In this document: positions 12,351-20,824 of the stretch, in pieces | Layout of the letters: each line of letters opens with the position of its first letter | Numbering within the stretch: the first letter of the stretch is position 1 | Origin: Nocardioides sp. GY 10127 | GTDB lineage: Bacteria; Actinomycetota; Actinomycetes; Propionibacteriales; Nocardioidaceae | Length of the DNA stretch: 64,000 nucleotides | NCBI RefSeq assembly: GCF_004919085.1 | Contig: NZ_STGL01000007.1 | Coordinates: forward strand, 434,001 to 498,000 | Direction: 5' to 3' | Program-made: the position numbers and the translations under genes | The notes under the pieces: model-generated | Databases searched by the model: none | The model's input: the letters and a program-made list of their open reading frames with translations, nothing else | Told to the model about the DNA's origin: nothing

Positions 12351-13308
12351 GACCACCCTGAACCTCGCGGACCCGGCCGCCCGCCAGGCGCTCATGGCGG
12401 GCGTCGAGCGCACGCCCGGTGCCGCCAAGCCCGACCCGATCCTCAAGGTCGACACGATCGTCCGCCAGTTCGGCGGCGTCACGGCCGTCAACGTCGACCA
12501 CCTCGAGGTCCAGCGCGGCGTCATCACCGCGCTGATCGGCCCCAACGGTGCCGGCAAGACGACCTTCTTCAACCTCATCACCGGCTTCGACACCCCGTCC
12601 TCGGCCGGCAAGGGCGCCCACTGGGCGTTCGACGGCCGCACGCTGGACAAGACGTCCGCGTCGTCGGTGGCGAAGTCCGGCATGGTCCGCACGTTCCAGC
12701 TCACCAAGTCCCTCAACCGCATGACGGTGATGGACAACATGATGCTGGGCGCGCAGAACCAGACCGGCGAGAAGCTGGGCCTGTCCTGGCTGAAGCCGAC
12801 CTGGGCCAAGCAGGAGAAGGAGATCGCGGAGAAGGCCGAGGCGCTCCTCGACCGCTTCAAGCTCCTCGCCAAGAAGGACGACTACGCAGGCGGCCTCTCC
12901 GGCGGCCAGCGCAAGCTCCTCGAGATGGCGCGCGCGCTCATGACGGACCCGAAGATGATCATGCTCGACGAGCCGATGGCCGGTGTGAACCCGGCGCTGA
13001 CGCAGTCGCTGCTGGGCCACATCCAGGCCCTGCGTGACGACGGGATGACCGTCCTCTTCGTCGAGCACGACATGCACGTCGTCCGCCACATCTCCGACTG
13101 GGTCGTGGTGATGGCGGAGGGCCGCGTCGTGGCCGAGGGCCCCGCCGACACCGTCATGTCCGACCCGGCCGTGGTCGACGCCTACCTGGGCGCCCACCAC
13201 GACACCGACCTCGGCGACGACTCGCTGCTCGAGGACGGCGACCCGATGGAGAAGCAGATCGAGGCCGAGGTCGCGGCCGAGGAGCAGGCCGAGGAGGGTC
13301 AGTCGTGA
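12343..13308 (+). CDS. livG: Branched-chain amino acid ABC transporter ATP-binding protein LivG
   Basis: Cytoplasmic ATPase subunit, 321 residues. Walker A G-P-N-G-A-G-K-T-T is near residue 66, the signature L-S-G-G-Q-R near 185, Walker B M-I-M-L-D-E-P near 206 and the switch histidine in V-E-H-D near 241. About 40 acidic residues extend past the usual C terminus, and the N terminus has about 25 extra residues. The ATG start lies inside the end of livM (8-base overlap). The stop is shared with the livF start in a GTGA overlap, so livHMGF is one tightly coupled operon. Confidence 0.95.
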   Translation: MSETTLNLADPAARQALMAGVERTPGAAKPDPILKVDTIVRQFGGVTAVNVDHLEVQRGVITALIGPNGAGKTTFFNLITGFDTPSSAGKGAHWAFDGRTLDKTSASSVAKSGMVRTFQLTKSLNRMTVMDNMMLGAQNQTGEKLGLSWLKPTWAKQEKEIAEKAEALLDRFKLLAKKDDYAGGLSGGQRKLLEMARALMTDPKMIMLDEPMAGVNPALTQSLLGHIQALRDDGMTVLFVEHDMHVVRHISDWVVVMAEGRVVAEGPADTVMSDPAVVDAYLGAHHDTDLGDDSLLEDGDPMEKQIEAEVAAEEQAEEGQS

Positions 13309-14066
13309 GCGACACCAAGCCGCTGATCGAGATCAGCAACGTGGTGGCGGGCTACCTGCCCGGCGTCAACATCCTCAACGGCTGCAGCCTCACGGCTCAC
13401 GCCGGCGAGATCATCGGCATCATCGGCCCCAACGGCGCGGGCAAGTCCACGCTGCTCAAGGCGATGTTCGGTCTGGTGAAGATCCACGAGGGCACCGTGA
13501 CCCTCGGTGGCAAGGACATCACCAACATGCGCACCAACAAGCTGGTGGAGATGGGTGTCGGGTTCGTCCCGCAGACGAACAACGTCTTCCCGTCCCTGTC
13601 GGTGGAGGAGAACCTGCGCATGGGCCTGTTCCTGCGGCCCAAGAAGCTGCGGGAGCGCCTGGACGCCATGTACGACCTGTTCCCCAACCTGCACGAGCGC
13701 AAGGACCGGTCCGCCGGTGCGCTCTCCGGTGGTGAGCGCCAGTCGCTGGCCATGGCCCGCGCCCTCATGATGGAGCCCTCCGTCCTGCTGCTCGACGAGC
13801 CCTCCGCGGGTCTGTCGCCGGTGCGTCAGGACGAGACCTTCATCCGCACCCGCAAGATCAACAAGACCGGTGTCTCGGTCGTGATGGTCGAGCAGAACGC
13901 CCGCCGCTGCCTGCAGATCTGCGACCGCGGCTACGTGCTGGACCAGGGCAAGGACGCCTACTCGGGCGCCGGCCGCGAGCTGGCCGACGACCCCCGGGTC
14001 ATCGAGCTGTACCTCGGCACCCTGGCCAAGGACGTCGACGCCGAGCGCGACGACCTGGCTCACTGA
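13305..14066 (+). CDS. livF: Branched-chain amino acid ABC transporter ATP-binding protein LivF
   Basis: Second ATPase of the LivFGHM importer, 253 residues. Walker A G-P-N-G-A-G-K-S-T is near residue 42, the Q-loop region P-Q-T-N-N-V-F, signature L-S-G-G-E-R near 143, Walker B V-L-L-L-D-E-P near 163, and E-Q-N-A-R typical of LivF in place of the usual histidine loop. The GTG start overlaps the livG stop by four bases. It is the last gene of the operon; a T-tailed terminator follows 33 bases later. Confidence 0.95.
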   Translation: MSDTKPLIEISNVVAGYLPGVNILNGCSLTAHAGEIIGIIGPNGAGKSTLLKAMFGLVKIHEGTVTLGGKDITNMRTNKLVEMGVGFVPQTNNVFPSLSVEENLRMGLFLRPKKLRERLDAMYDLFPNLHERKDRSAGALSGGERQSLAMARALMMEPSVLLLDEPSAGLSPVRQDETFIRTRKINKTGVSVVMVEQNARRCLQICDRGYVLDQGKDAYSGAGRELADDPRVIELYLGTLAKDVDAERDDLAH

Positions 14067-14099
14067 GCCTGCGCGGCCACCCGGCCGCCCGGCACCCTC

Positions 14100-14144
14100 G
14101 AGGGCCGCTCCCGGACATCGTCCGGGAGCGGCCCTCCTGCTTTT
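14100..14144 (+). terminator. Terminator of the liv operon
   Basis: A perfect 17-bp stem (14100-14116 with 14120-14136) with loop ATC is followed by CTGCTTTT. It is one of the most classical Rho-independent terminators in the window. Confidence 0.9.
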
Positions 14145-14184
14145 CCCGCTGCCCGCGGGGCCGCCGCTGGCCGCCGGGCTGGTG

Positions 14185-14539
14185 GGTGGGCGGTGTGTGA
14201 GCAACCTTCCGGCGGCGTCAGAGGGTTGGTGGGGCACCGCTGGTGGGCGTGGCTGTGGTGGGGCGGTGGGTGGGTAACCGTGCGGCGGCGTCAGAGGGTT
14301 GCTGCGGCACCGCTGGTGGGCGTGGCTGTGGTGGGGCGGTGGGTGGGCAACCGTGCGGCGGCGTCAGAGGGTTGCTGAGGCACCGCTGGTGGGGGCTGGT
14401 GGGCGTGGCCGTGCCGGGCGGTGTGTGAGCCCAAGGGCGTCAGACGGTTGCTGCGGCACCGCTGGTGGGCGTGGCTGTGGTGGGGCGGTGCGTGAGCAAC
14501 GTCCGGGAGCGCCAAACGGTTGCTGGCACACCGCCCACC
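14185..14539. repeat. Tandem array of about 73-bp imperfect hairpin units between convergent genes
   Basis: Five palindromic cores start at 14191, 14264, 14337, 14419 and 14486 (steps 73, 73, 82, 67). Each core reads roughly CGGTGNGTGNGCAACC, about 17 bases rich in GCGGCGTCAG, then GGTTGCTGNGGCACCG, so the arms pair. Cores are joined by G/T-rich linkers close to CTGGTGGGCGTGGCTGTGG. The outermost arms (14185-14206 and 14518-14539) form a 22-base inverted repeat with two mismatches. It lies between the livHMGF terminator and the terminator of the facing binding-protein gene, and no coding function is apparent. It resembles a REP/BIME-type array. Confidence 0.85.
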
Positions 14540-14556
14540 GGCCCCGGGGACGCGAA

Positions 14557-14588
14557 GAGCCCCCCGGACCCTGAGGTCCGGGGGGCTC
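14557..14588 (-). terminator. Terminator of the liv binding-protein gene
   Basis: A perfect 14-bp stem (14557-14570 with 14575-14588) has loop CTGA on the plus strand. It is placed 44 bases past the stop of the minus-strand gene. Confidence 0.8.
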
Positions 14589-14631
14589 GTCGGTGGAGCT
14601 GGCTGGTCACACCAGCGTCAGGGGGAGTCGA

Positions 14632-15990
14632 TCAGGACTTGGAACCCTGGACGGTGGTGGTGAGGACCGGCTTGTTGTCGGCGTCGAACTGGTAGATGCC
14701 GACGTAGGCCGACGACGGGTCGTTCTCGTCGTCGATCGGGCCGATGCCCGACGGGCCCTCGTAGTGGATCTCCTTGCCCTCGTCGAGCAGCGCGATGCAG
14801 TCGGCGTAGGAGGTGCACTCCTCGCCGTCGGTCGCGCCGGACACGGCGGCGAAGTTCGCCTGGACCGCGGTCGACTTGGTCGAGCCACCCTTGTAGGCCG
14901 CGAGGGCCGCGAGGATGGTGGCGTCGTAGGACTCGGCGCCGTAGGAGTAGTCGTCCAGGCCCTCACCGTTGGCGGACTCGTACCAGCCGCTCAGGCGGTC
15001 CTTGAAGTCCTGCGACGCGTCGGCGCCGGGGATGGTGCCCTGAGCGCCCTCGAGCGTGCCGGCCTCGAAGTCGGCCGAGTAGTCGGCCGTGTTGCCGTCG
15101 GTGAAGTACGTCGCCGGCATGTCCCAGCCCTGGGAGACGAGCTCGGGCACGATGGCCTTGGTCTCGTCGAAGGCGAGGACGACGATCGCGTCGGGGTTCG
15201 AGTTGATCGCGGCGGAGACCTCGGAGGAGAACGTGGTCTGACCGGCCGGGAACTCGTCGCCGTCGCCCTTGCAGCCGTAGGTGCAGGAGCCGCCGGCGGA
15301 CTCGATGGTCGACTGGACGACGTCACGCCGGCCGGTGCCGTAGGTGTCCGAGAACACCAGGAAGGCGACCTTCGAGTAGCCGTCGGAGGCGATCAGGTTG
15401 CCCAGCGCGTTGCCCTGGATGCCGTCCGGCGGGGCGGTGCGGAAGTAGAAGTCCGAGTAGCCGGACAGGTCGACCGCGGTGTTCGCGGGGGAGACCTGGG
15501 TGATCTTGGCGTCGGTCAGCGCGTCCACGAAGTTCAGCGAGACGCTGGAGGAGGCAGCGCCGATGACGACGGAGGCACCCGAGCGGATCAGCTGGCGGGC
15601 CGAGGCGGTGGAGACCGACATGTCGGTCGAGTCGCCGGAGTCCAGGATCTGCGTGCAGGCGGAGGAGCCGTTCACGCCGCCGGCGGCGTTGATGTCGGAC
15701 ACAGCGAGGCCGACACCGGCGATCTCCGGCGGGCCGAGGAACGCGAGGTTACCGGTCAGCGGCAGGATGCCGCCGGCCTTGAAGGTGTCGTCGACCGACG
15801 TGCCGCTGGCGCACTCGTCGTTGGTGAACGACTCGTCAGCAGCAGCGGAGGAGCTGTCGCTGGCGGAGGCGGAGCTGTCGCTGTCGCTCGCCGAGGTGTC
15901 ACTCTCGGAGCCGCACGCGGTGAGCGCGAGGCCCAGCGCAGCGGTTCCGGCCATGACCTTCAGCCAGCCGGAGGTGGTGGTTCGCTTCAC
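14632..15990 (-). CDS. livK: Branched-chain amino acid ABC transporter substrate-binding lipoprotein
   Basis: Periplasmic-type ligand-binding lipoprotein, 452 residues. The signal peptide has K-R near the N terminus, a hydrophobic core, and lipobox L-T-A-C; the mature protein starts with about 30 Ser/Asp/Ala residues, a typical membrane-tether linker. The Leu/Ile/Val-binding (Peripla_BP_6) fold begins at G-G-I-L-P-L-T-G-N-L and shows the family segments V-G-L-A-V-x-D-I-N-A-A-G-G. Several cysteines occur in the mature part. The GTG start has AAAGG seven bases upstream. The gene faces the livHMGF operon rather than lying in it, so it has its own promoter (-10-like TACGGT about 80 bases upstream). 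Confidence 0.93.
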   Translation of the reverse strand: MKRTTTSGWLKVMAGTAALGLALTACGSESDTSASDSDSSASASDSSSAAADESFTNDECASGTSVDDTFKAGGILPLTGNLAFLGPPEIAGVGLAVSDINAAGGVNGSSACTQILDSGDSTDMSVSTASARQLIRSGASVVIGAASSSVSLNFVDALTDAKITQVSPANTAVDLSGYSDFYFRTAPPDGIQGNALGNLIASDGYSKVAFLVFSDTYGTGRRDVVQSTIESAGGSCTYGCKGDGDEFPAGQTTFSSEVSAAINSNPDAIVVLAFDETKAIVPELVSQGWDMPATYFTDGNTADYSADFEAGTLEGAQGTIPGADASQDFKDRLSGWYESANGEGLDDYSYGAESYDATILAALAAYKGGSTKSTAVQANFAAVSGATDGEECTSYADCIALLDEGKEIHYEGPSGIGPIDDENDPSSAYVGIYQFDADNKPVLTTTVQGSKS

Positions 15991-16122
15991 GCGGAAACCT
16001 TTCTTGTCCGTGGTGAGGTGCTCAGGACGTCGTCCGGTCCGGACGCGCCCACAGCGTGCTCACCGTACAAAGCCAGCGGCCCCTCAAACCTCCGTGAGCC
16101 GTGTCGTTGCGCAATCGTGACG

Positions 16123-16869
16123 TCACCGCAAACAGGCCACGACCTGCGCCAGCACCGGTGCCACGAGGACGGCGGGCAGCAGGTCGGCCACGGCGATCTC
16201 GCGCAGCCGCAGCAGGCGCAGGGCCACGCCGACGAGGAGCACGCCGCCGGTCGCGGTGACCGCCGCGAGGTGGCCGGCAGGCAGGACGTCGCCGACGGCG
16301 ACGCCGACGAGCGTGAGCGAGCCCTGCAGCACCAGGACGGTCAGGACGCTGGCCGCGACCCCCCAGCCGAAGGACGCCGCGAACGCGATGGCGGCGAAGC
16401 CGTCCAGTGCCGCCTTGAGGTACAGCTGCTCGGCCCCGTTGCCCAGACCGTCCGAGAGCGAGCCGAGGATGGTGAGCGGCCCGGTGCAGAACACCAGCGA
16501 GGAGACGACGAAGCCCTCGACGAACCGCTGCCTCGCGGGGCCGGCCTCGCCCCGGGTCAGCCGGGCCTGCACCCAGCCGCCGAGCTGCTCGACCCGCTGC
16601 TCCAGGCGCAGCAGGGAGCCCACGATGCCGCCGAGCAGCACCGAGCCGAGCACCACGAGCATGGGCGCGGACGGCCCCACGAGCTCGGCGAGGTCGGGGG
16701 AGAGCACCTCCATCGCGGACGTGCCGGCGATGAGGAGCGTGACCAGGCCGAGGCCGTCGGTGACGAGGTCCCGGGTGCGCTCCGGCAGGCGGTGGCCGAG
16801 CGCGACGCCGAGGGCGGAGCCCACGAGCACGGTGGCGGCGTTGACGAGGGTGCCGGTTCCGGGGATCAG
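16123..16869 (-). CDS. DUF554 family membrane protein with probable CTG start
   Basis: Multi-spanning membrane protein of unknown function, DUF554 family (YdfK/YqgA type), about 248 residues with seven or so helices rich in small residues. The family usually begins M-x-P-G-x-G-T-x-x-N-x-x-x-V-x-x-G; here I-P-G-T-G-T-L-V-N is directly preceded by CTG, and AGGAGG (16876-16881) lies exactly six bases before it. The only nearby alternative is GTG at 16890, which adds seven residues and lies upstream of that Shine-Dalgarno. A start at the later GTG in A-T-V-L-V would remove the conserved N terminus. Divergent from the acetyltransferase at 16975. Confidence 0.82.
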   Translation of the reverse strand: MIPGTGTLVNAATVLVGSALGVALGHRLPERTRDLVTDGLGLVTLLIAGTSAMEVLSPDLAELVGPSAPMLVVLGSVLLGGIVGSLLRLEQRVEQLGGWVQARLTRGEAGPARQRFVEGFVVSSLVFCTGPLTILGSLSDGLGNGAEQLYLKAALDGFAAIAFAASFGWGVAASVLTVLVLQGSLTLVGVAVGDVLPAGHLAAVTATGGVLLVGVALRLLRLREIAVADLLPAVLVAPVLAQVVACLR

Positions 16870-16974
16870 GGGTGGCCTCCTGGAGCGCACGGGTGCAGGA
16901 CGGCGGTGCCTGCGGGGCAGACAGTATTCTTGTCCGGCTCGGGCGTGCGTCCGGGCGGGGGAGGTAGGTGGCCG

Positions 16975-17547
16975 ATGGCGCGCAGCGACGTGACCCTGCG
17001 GGAGGCCCGCGTCGAGGACGCGCTGTTCCTGGCCGAGGTCTGGGCGGGCGCGCTGTTCCGCGGTGACGTGGCCGAGCAGGTGGCCCACCTCGAGGTCGTC
17101 GTGAAGACCGCTGCCGCCAGCCCCCAGGAGCTGCTGCTCGTCGCCGAGGTCGGGGGCTCGCCCGCGGGCGCCGTCCTGCTCCGGGTGGGGGCGCTCAGCC
17201 CCCTCGACCCCCAGCTGGTCGTCCAGTCCTTCGGCCCGCAGGTCGTCGACAGCCACCGCCGCCACGGCGTCGGCCGACGGCTGCTCGAGGCGGCCACCGA
17301 GTTCGCCGAGCACCACGGCGTCTCGCACGTGGTGACCGCGGCGGCCGCCTCCTCGCGGGAGGCCAACCGCTTCATGGCCCGGCTCGGGCTGCGACCCCTG
17401 GCCGTCGTGCGCAGCGGGAGCGTCCTGCAGCTGCGGGCGCGGATCGAGGCCCAGCGGCCGGACCGCCGCTCGCTCGCCCAGGTGCGGGCGCAGGCGGTGG
17501 TGTCCCGCCGCAGCGTGCGCCGCCGGACGGCCCGCCCCGAGGCCTGA
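16975..17547 (+). CDS. GNAT family N-acetyltransferase
   Basis: Acyl-CoA-dependent acetyltransferase of unknown substrate, 190 residues. The acetyl-CoA pyrophosphate-binding signature R-R-H-G-V-G-R-R-L-L is near residue 97, followed by the helix and strand of a GNAT core and N-R-F-M-A-R-L-G-L. The C-terminal 40 residues are very basic (R-R-S-V-R-R-R-T-A-R), not usual for GNATs; this could contact nucleic acid or ribosomes. The ATG start has GGGGAGG about ten bases upstream. Convergent with the thioesterase, with only 15 bases between stops. Confidence 0.8.
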   Translation: MARSDVTLREARVEDALFLAEVWAGALFRGDVAEQVAHLEVVVKTAAASPQELLLVAEVGGSPAGAVLLRVGALSPLDPQLVVQSFGPQVVDSHRRHGVGRRLLEAATEFAEHHGVSHVVTAAAASSREANRFMARLGLRPLAVVRSGSVLQLRARIEAQRPDRRSLAQVRAQAVVSRRSVRRRTARPEA

Positions 17548-17562
17548 GGCCAGGGAGCCGCC

Positions 17563-18036
17563 TCAGCCGCCCAGGCGCTCCTTCGGCAGGACGCTGCAGG
17601 TCAGCCGTGCCGTGCACACGCGCCGGCCCCGGTCGTCCGTGATCACGACCTCCCAGGCGCTGGAGGACCGGCCGACGTGCGCCGGCGTGGCGGTGCCCGT
17701 GACGACCCCTGAGCGTGCGGAGCGGTGGTGGGTCGCGTTGAGGTCGACCCCGACCGCGACGCCGTCGGGCCAGGCGGCCAGCCCCGCGGCCACGGACGCG
17801 ACCGTCTCGGCCAGGACGGCCGACGCGCCACCGTGGAGCAGGCCGAAGGGCTGGGTGTTGCCCTCGACCGGCATGGTGGCGACCACCCGGTCACTCGTCA
17901 CCTCGACGAGCTCGATGCCCATCCGCCGGTTCAGCGCGCCGTCGCCGTCCGGCAGCGCCGCCAGGAAGGCGCGCACCTGCTCCGCCCGGTCCGAGTCGGT
18001 GCCGGTGGACGTCGCTGGGGGCTCGGTGGCGCTCAT
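17563..18036 (-). CDS. PaaI-like hotdog-fold thioesterase
   Basis: Acyl-CoA thioesterase of the PaaI/4HBT group, 157 residues. The hotdog helix carries L-L-H-G-G-A-S-A-V-L-A-E, with the oxyanion-hole glycines and the catalytic-type Glu, and the sheet strands end V-C-T-A-R-L-T-C. ATG 18036 was chosen because it lies six bases after the -10-like TAGGTT (plus strand 18043-18048), giving a leaderless message; the in-frame GTG two codons upstream abuts the -10 box. It is divergent from polA with only 51 bases between the two starts. A PaaI-type gene beside polA is common in actinobacteria. Confidence 0.88.
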   Translation of the reverse strand: MSATEPPATSTGTDSDRAEQVRAFLAALPDGDGALNRRMGIELVEVTSDRVVATMPVEGNTQPFGLLHGGASAVLAETVASVAAGLAAWPDGVAVGVDLNATHHRSARSGVVTGTATPAHVGRSSSAWEVVITDDRGRRVCTARLTCSVLPKERLGG

Positions 18037-18042
18037 GGGCAC

Positions 18043-18081
18043 AACCTAGCCGCGGGCGCTGTCGGTGCCGCTGACTAGAGT
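18043..18081. promoter_or_regulatory. Back-to-back leaderless promoters for thioesterase and polA
   Basis: Minus-strand -10 TAGGTT (18043-18048 complement) ends six bases before the thioesterase ATG, and plus-strand -10 TAGAGT (18076-18081) ends six bases before the polA GTG. Only 51 bases separate the two start codons, so each -35 region lies in or near the other promoter. Confidence 0.6.
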
Positions 18082-18087
18082 CTCTGC

Positions 18088-20790
18088 GTGCCCGAGACGA
18101 CGCCTGCCTCCGACCGCCCGCGGCTGCTCCTGCTGGACGGCCACTCGCTGGCCTACCGCGCGTTCTTCGCGCTGCCGGTGGAGAACTTCTCCACGAGCAC
18201 CGGCCAGCACACGAACGCCGTCTACGGCTTCACCTCGATGCTCATCAACGTGCTGCGCGACGAGCAGCCCACCCACGTCGGCGTGGCCTTCGACGTCTCC
18301 CGCCAGACCTTCCGCATGGCCGAGTACAGCGAGTACAAGGCCACCCGGCAGAAGACCCGGCCCGAGTTCTCCTCCCAGCTCCCGCTCATCGAGGAGGTCC
18401 TCGAGGCGCTGCACATCCCCTTCCTGAAGAAGGACGGGTTCGAGGCCGACGACATCATCGCGACGCTCACGACACGCGCGCTGGCCGAGACCGACATGGA
18501 GGTCCTGATCCTCACGGGCGACCGTGACTCCCTCCAGCTCGTCACCGACCGCTCGACCGTGCTCTACCCGATGCGCGGGGTTTCCGACCTGGCACGGATG
18601 ACGCCGGCCGCCGTGGAGGAGAAGTACAAGGTGCCGCCCGCGCGCTACCCCGAGCTCGCGGCGATCGTGGGGGAGACCTCCGACAACCTCCCCGGCGTCC
18701 CCGGGGTCGGACAGGGCTTCGCGGCCAAGTGGATCAACACCTACGACGGCCTGGACAACGTCATCGCCCGGGCCGACGAGATCGCCGGCAAGAAGGGCGA
18801 GGCGTTCCGGGAGCACCTGGGCGACGTCATCCGCAACCGGCGGCTCAACGCCCTGGTCCGGGACCTCCCGCTCGAGCTCGGCCCCGATGACCTGGCGGTG
18901 CGACCGTGGGACCGCCAGGCCGTCCACACGCTCTTCGACGGCCTGGAGTTCCGCGTCCTGCGCGACCGGCTCTTCGAGACCCTCTCCTCCGAGGAGGAGG
19001 TGGACGGGTCGGGCTTCGAGGTCGAGGGCTCCCGCCTGGGCGAGGGCGAGGTGGCGCCGTGGCTGGCCGAGCACGCCGTCGGGACGGTCGGCCTGACCGT
19101 CCAGGGCACCTGGCGCGCCGGCACCGGCGAGGTCCACTCCCTCGCGCTGGCCTCGGCCTCCGGGGAGGCCGCCTGGCTGGACGCCGCGACGGTGACGCCC
19201 GAGGACGACGCGGCGGTCGCGACCTGGCTGGCCGACCCCGCCCGCCCGAAGGTCCTGCACGACGCGAAGGGGCAGATGCACGCGCTCGCCGCCCGGGGCT
19301 GGCCGCTGGCCGGGCTGCAGAGCGACACCGCGCTGGCCGCCTACCTGGTCCGCCCCGACCAGCGCTCGTACGACCTCGCCGACCTGGTGCTGCGCTACCT
19401 CAAGCGCGAGCTCGTCGCCGGGGCGGCCGACGACGGCCAGCTCGCGCTGGACGCCCTGGCCGAGGACGACGCGGAGGACCGGGCGGCCACGACGGCGATG
19501 CTCCACGCGCGTGCCGTGCTGGACCTCGCGGAGGCCCTGGACGGCGAGGTGGCCTCGCACGGCGGCGAGGAGCTCCTGCGCGACGTGGAGCTCCCGCTGG
19601 TCCACCTGCTGGGCCGCATGGAGGCCACGGGCATCAGCGTCGACACCGAGCACCTGGAGTCCCTCGAGGCGCACTTCGGTGCCGAGGTGCGGGCCGCCGC
19701 CGACGAGGCGTACGCGGTGATCGGCAAGGAGATCAACCTGGGCTCGCCCAAGCAGCTCCAGGTCGTCCTCTTCGACGAGCTCGACATGCCCAAGACCAAG
19801 CGCACCAAGACCGGGTACACGACGGACGCGGACGCGCTGCAGAGCCTCTACGTGAAGACGGAGCACCCGTTCCTGCTGCACCTGCTGCGTCACCGTGACG
19901 TGATCCGCCTGCGACAGACGATCGAGGGGCTGCTCAAGACGGTCCAGCCCGACGGGCGGATCCACACGACGTTCAACCAGACGATCGCCGCCACCGGCCG
20001 CCTGTCCAGCACCGAGCCGAACCTGCAGAACATCCCGATCCGGACGGAGGAGGGCCGCCGCATCCGCGAGGCCTTCGTGGTGGGCGAGGGGTACGAGTCG
20101 CTCATGACGGCGGACTACAGCCAGATCGAGATGCGGATCATGGCGCACCTCTCCGAGGACGCCCTGCTCATCGAGGCCTTCCGCTCGGGGCAGGACTTCC
20201 ACTCGATCACGGCGGCCCGGGTCTTCGGCGTGGACGCGGCCGAGGTCGGCGTCGAGCAGCGCGCGAAGATCAAGGCGATGAACTACGGCCTGGCCTACGG
20301 GCTCTCGGCCTTCGGGCTCTCCCAGCAGCTCGGCATCGACGCCGGTGAGGCGCGCGGCCTCATGGACGAGTACTTCGAGACCTTCGGCGGCGTGCGGGAC
20401 TACCTCGGCGGGGTGGTGGAGGAGGCCCGGCGCACGGGCTTCACCGAGACCATCCGCGGCCGGCGCCGCTACCTGCCCGACCTCACCAGCGACAACCGCC
20501 AGCGGCGCGAGATGGCCGAGCGGATGGCGCTGAACGCCCCCATCCAGGGCTCCGCCGCGGACCTGATCAAGGTGGCCATGCTGGACGTCCAGGCGGCCCT
20601 CGAGGCCGAGGGGCTGCGCTCCCGGCTGCTCCTCCAGGTCCACGACGAGCTCGTGCTCGAGGTCGCCCCCGGCGAGGGCGCGGCGCTCGAGGAGCTCGTC
20701 CGCGACCGGATGGGTGCCGCGGCGTCGCTCACCGTCCCGCTGGACGTGTCGGTGGGCACCGGGTCGTCCTGGCACGACGCCGCGCACTGA
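18088..20790 (+). CDS. polA: DNA polymerase I
   Basis: Replication and repair polymerase, 900 residues. An N-terminal 5'-3' exonuclease (about 10-300) has L-L-D-G-H-S-L-A-Y-R-A, F-E-A-D-D-I-I-A, T-G-D-R-D and the helix-hairpin-helix G-V-P-G-V-G. The middle domain (about 320-520) keeps the 3'-5' exonuclease fold but lacks the D-x-E metal motif, so no proofreading is expected. The polymerase domain carries motif A T-A-D-Y-S-Q-I-E, the O-helix segment R-x-K-I-K-A-M-N-Y-G-L-A-Y-G, and motif C V-H-D-E. The GTG start is leaderless by position (TAGAGT plus six bases). Confidence 0.98.
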   Translation: MPETTPASDRPRLLLLDGHSLAYRAFFALPVENFSTSTGQHTNAVYGFTSMLINVLRDEQPTHVGVAFDVSRQTFRMAEYSEYKATRQKTRPEFSSQLPLIEEVLEALHIPFLKKDGFEADDIIATLTTRALAETDMEVLILTGDRDSLQLVTDRSTVLYPMRGVSDLARMTPAAVEEKYKVPPARYPELAAIVGETSDNLPGVPGVGQGFAAKWINTYDGLDNVIARADEIAGKKGEAFREHLGDVIRNRRLNALVRDLPLELGPDDLAVRPWDRQAVHTLFDGLEFRVLRDRLFETLSSEEEVDGSGFEVEGSRLGEGEVAPWLAEHAVGTVGLTVQGTWRAGTGEVHSLALASASGEAAWLDAATVTPEDDAAVATWLADPARPKVLHDAKGQMHALAARGWPLAGLQSDTALAAYLVRPDQRSYDLADLVLRYLKRELVAGAADDGQLALDALAEDDAEDRAATTAMLHARAVLDLAEALDGEVASHGGEELLRDVELPLVHLLGRMEATGISVDTEHLESLEAHFGAEVRAAADEAYAVIGKEINLGSPKQLQVVLFDELDMPKTKRTKTGYTTDADALQSLYVKTEHPFLLHLLRHRDVIRLRQTIEGLLKTVQPDGRIHTTFNQTIAATGRLSSTEPNLQNIPIRTEEGRRIREAFVVGEGYESLMTADYSQIEMRIMAHLSEDALLIEAFRSGQDFHSITAARVFGVDAAEVGVEQRAKIKAMNYGLAYGLSAFGLSQQLGIDAGEARGLMDEYFETFGGVRDYLGGVVEEARRTGFTETIRGRRRYLPDLTSDNRQRREMAERMALNAPIQGSAADLIKVAMLDVQAALEAEGLRSRLLLQVHDELVLEVAPGEGAALEELVRDRMGAAASLTVPLDVSVGTGSSWHDAAH

Positions 20791-20801
20791 GGCGCGGGAG
20801 C

Positions 20802-20824
20802 GCCCGCCGCGTCAGGCGGCGGGC
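20802..20824. terminator. Terminator between polA and flippase gene
   Basis: A 9-bp stem (20802-20810 with 20816-20824) has loop GTCAG. The loop contains the stop codon of the convergent flippase gene, so one hairpin can end both transcripts. Confidence 0.55.

Noticed and set aside
14185..14539. CRISPR array
   Set aside because: Repeats are about 73 bp, diverged, adjacent and palindromic with no unique spacers of constant size, and there are no cas genes.
14593..16974. Plus-strand open frame running into the GNAT acetyltransferase
   Set aside because: The upstream part is antisense to livK and DUF554; only the part from ATG 16975, after a good ribosome binding site, has GNAT motifs.
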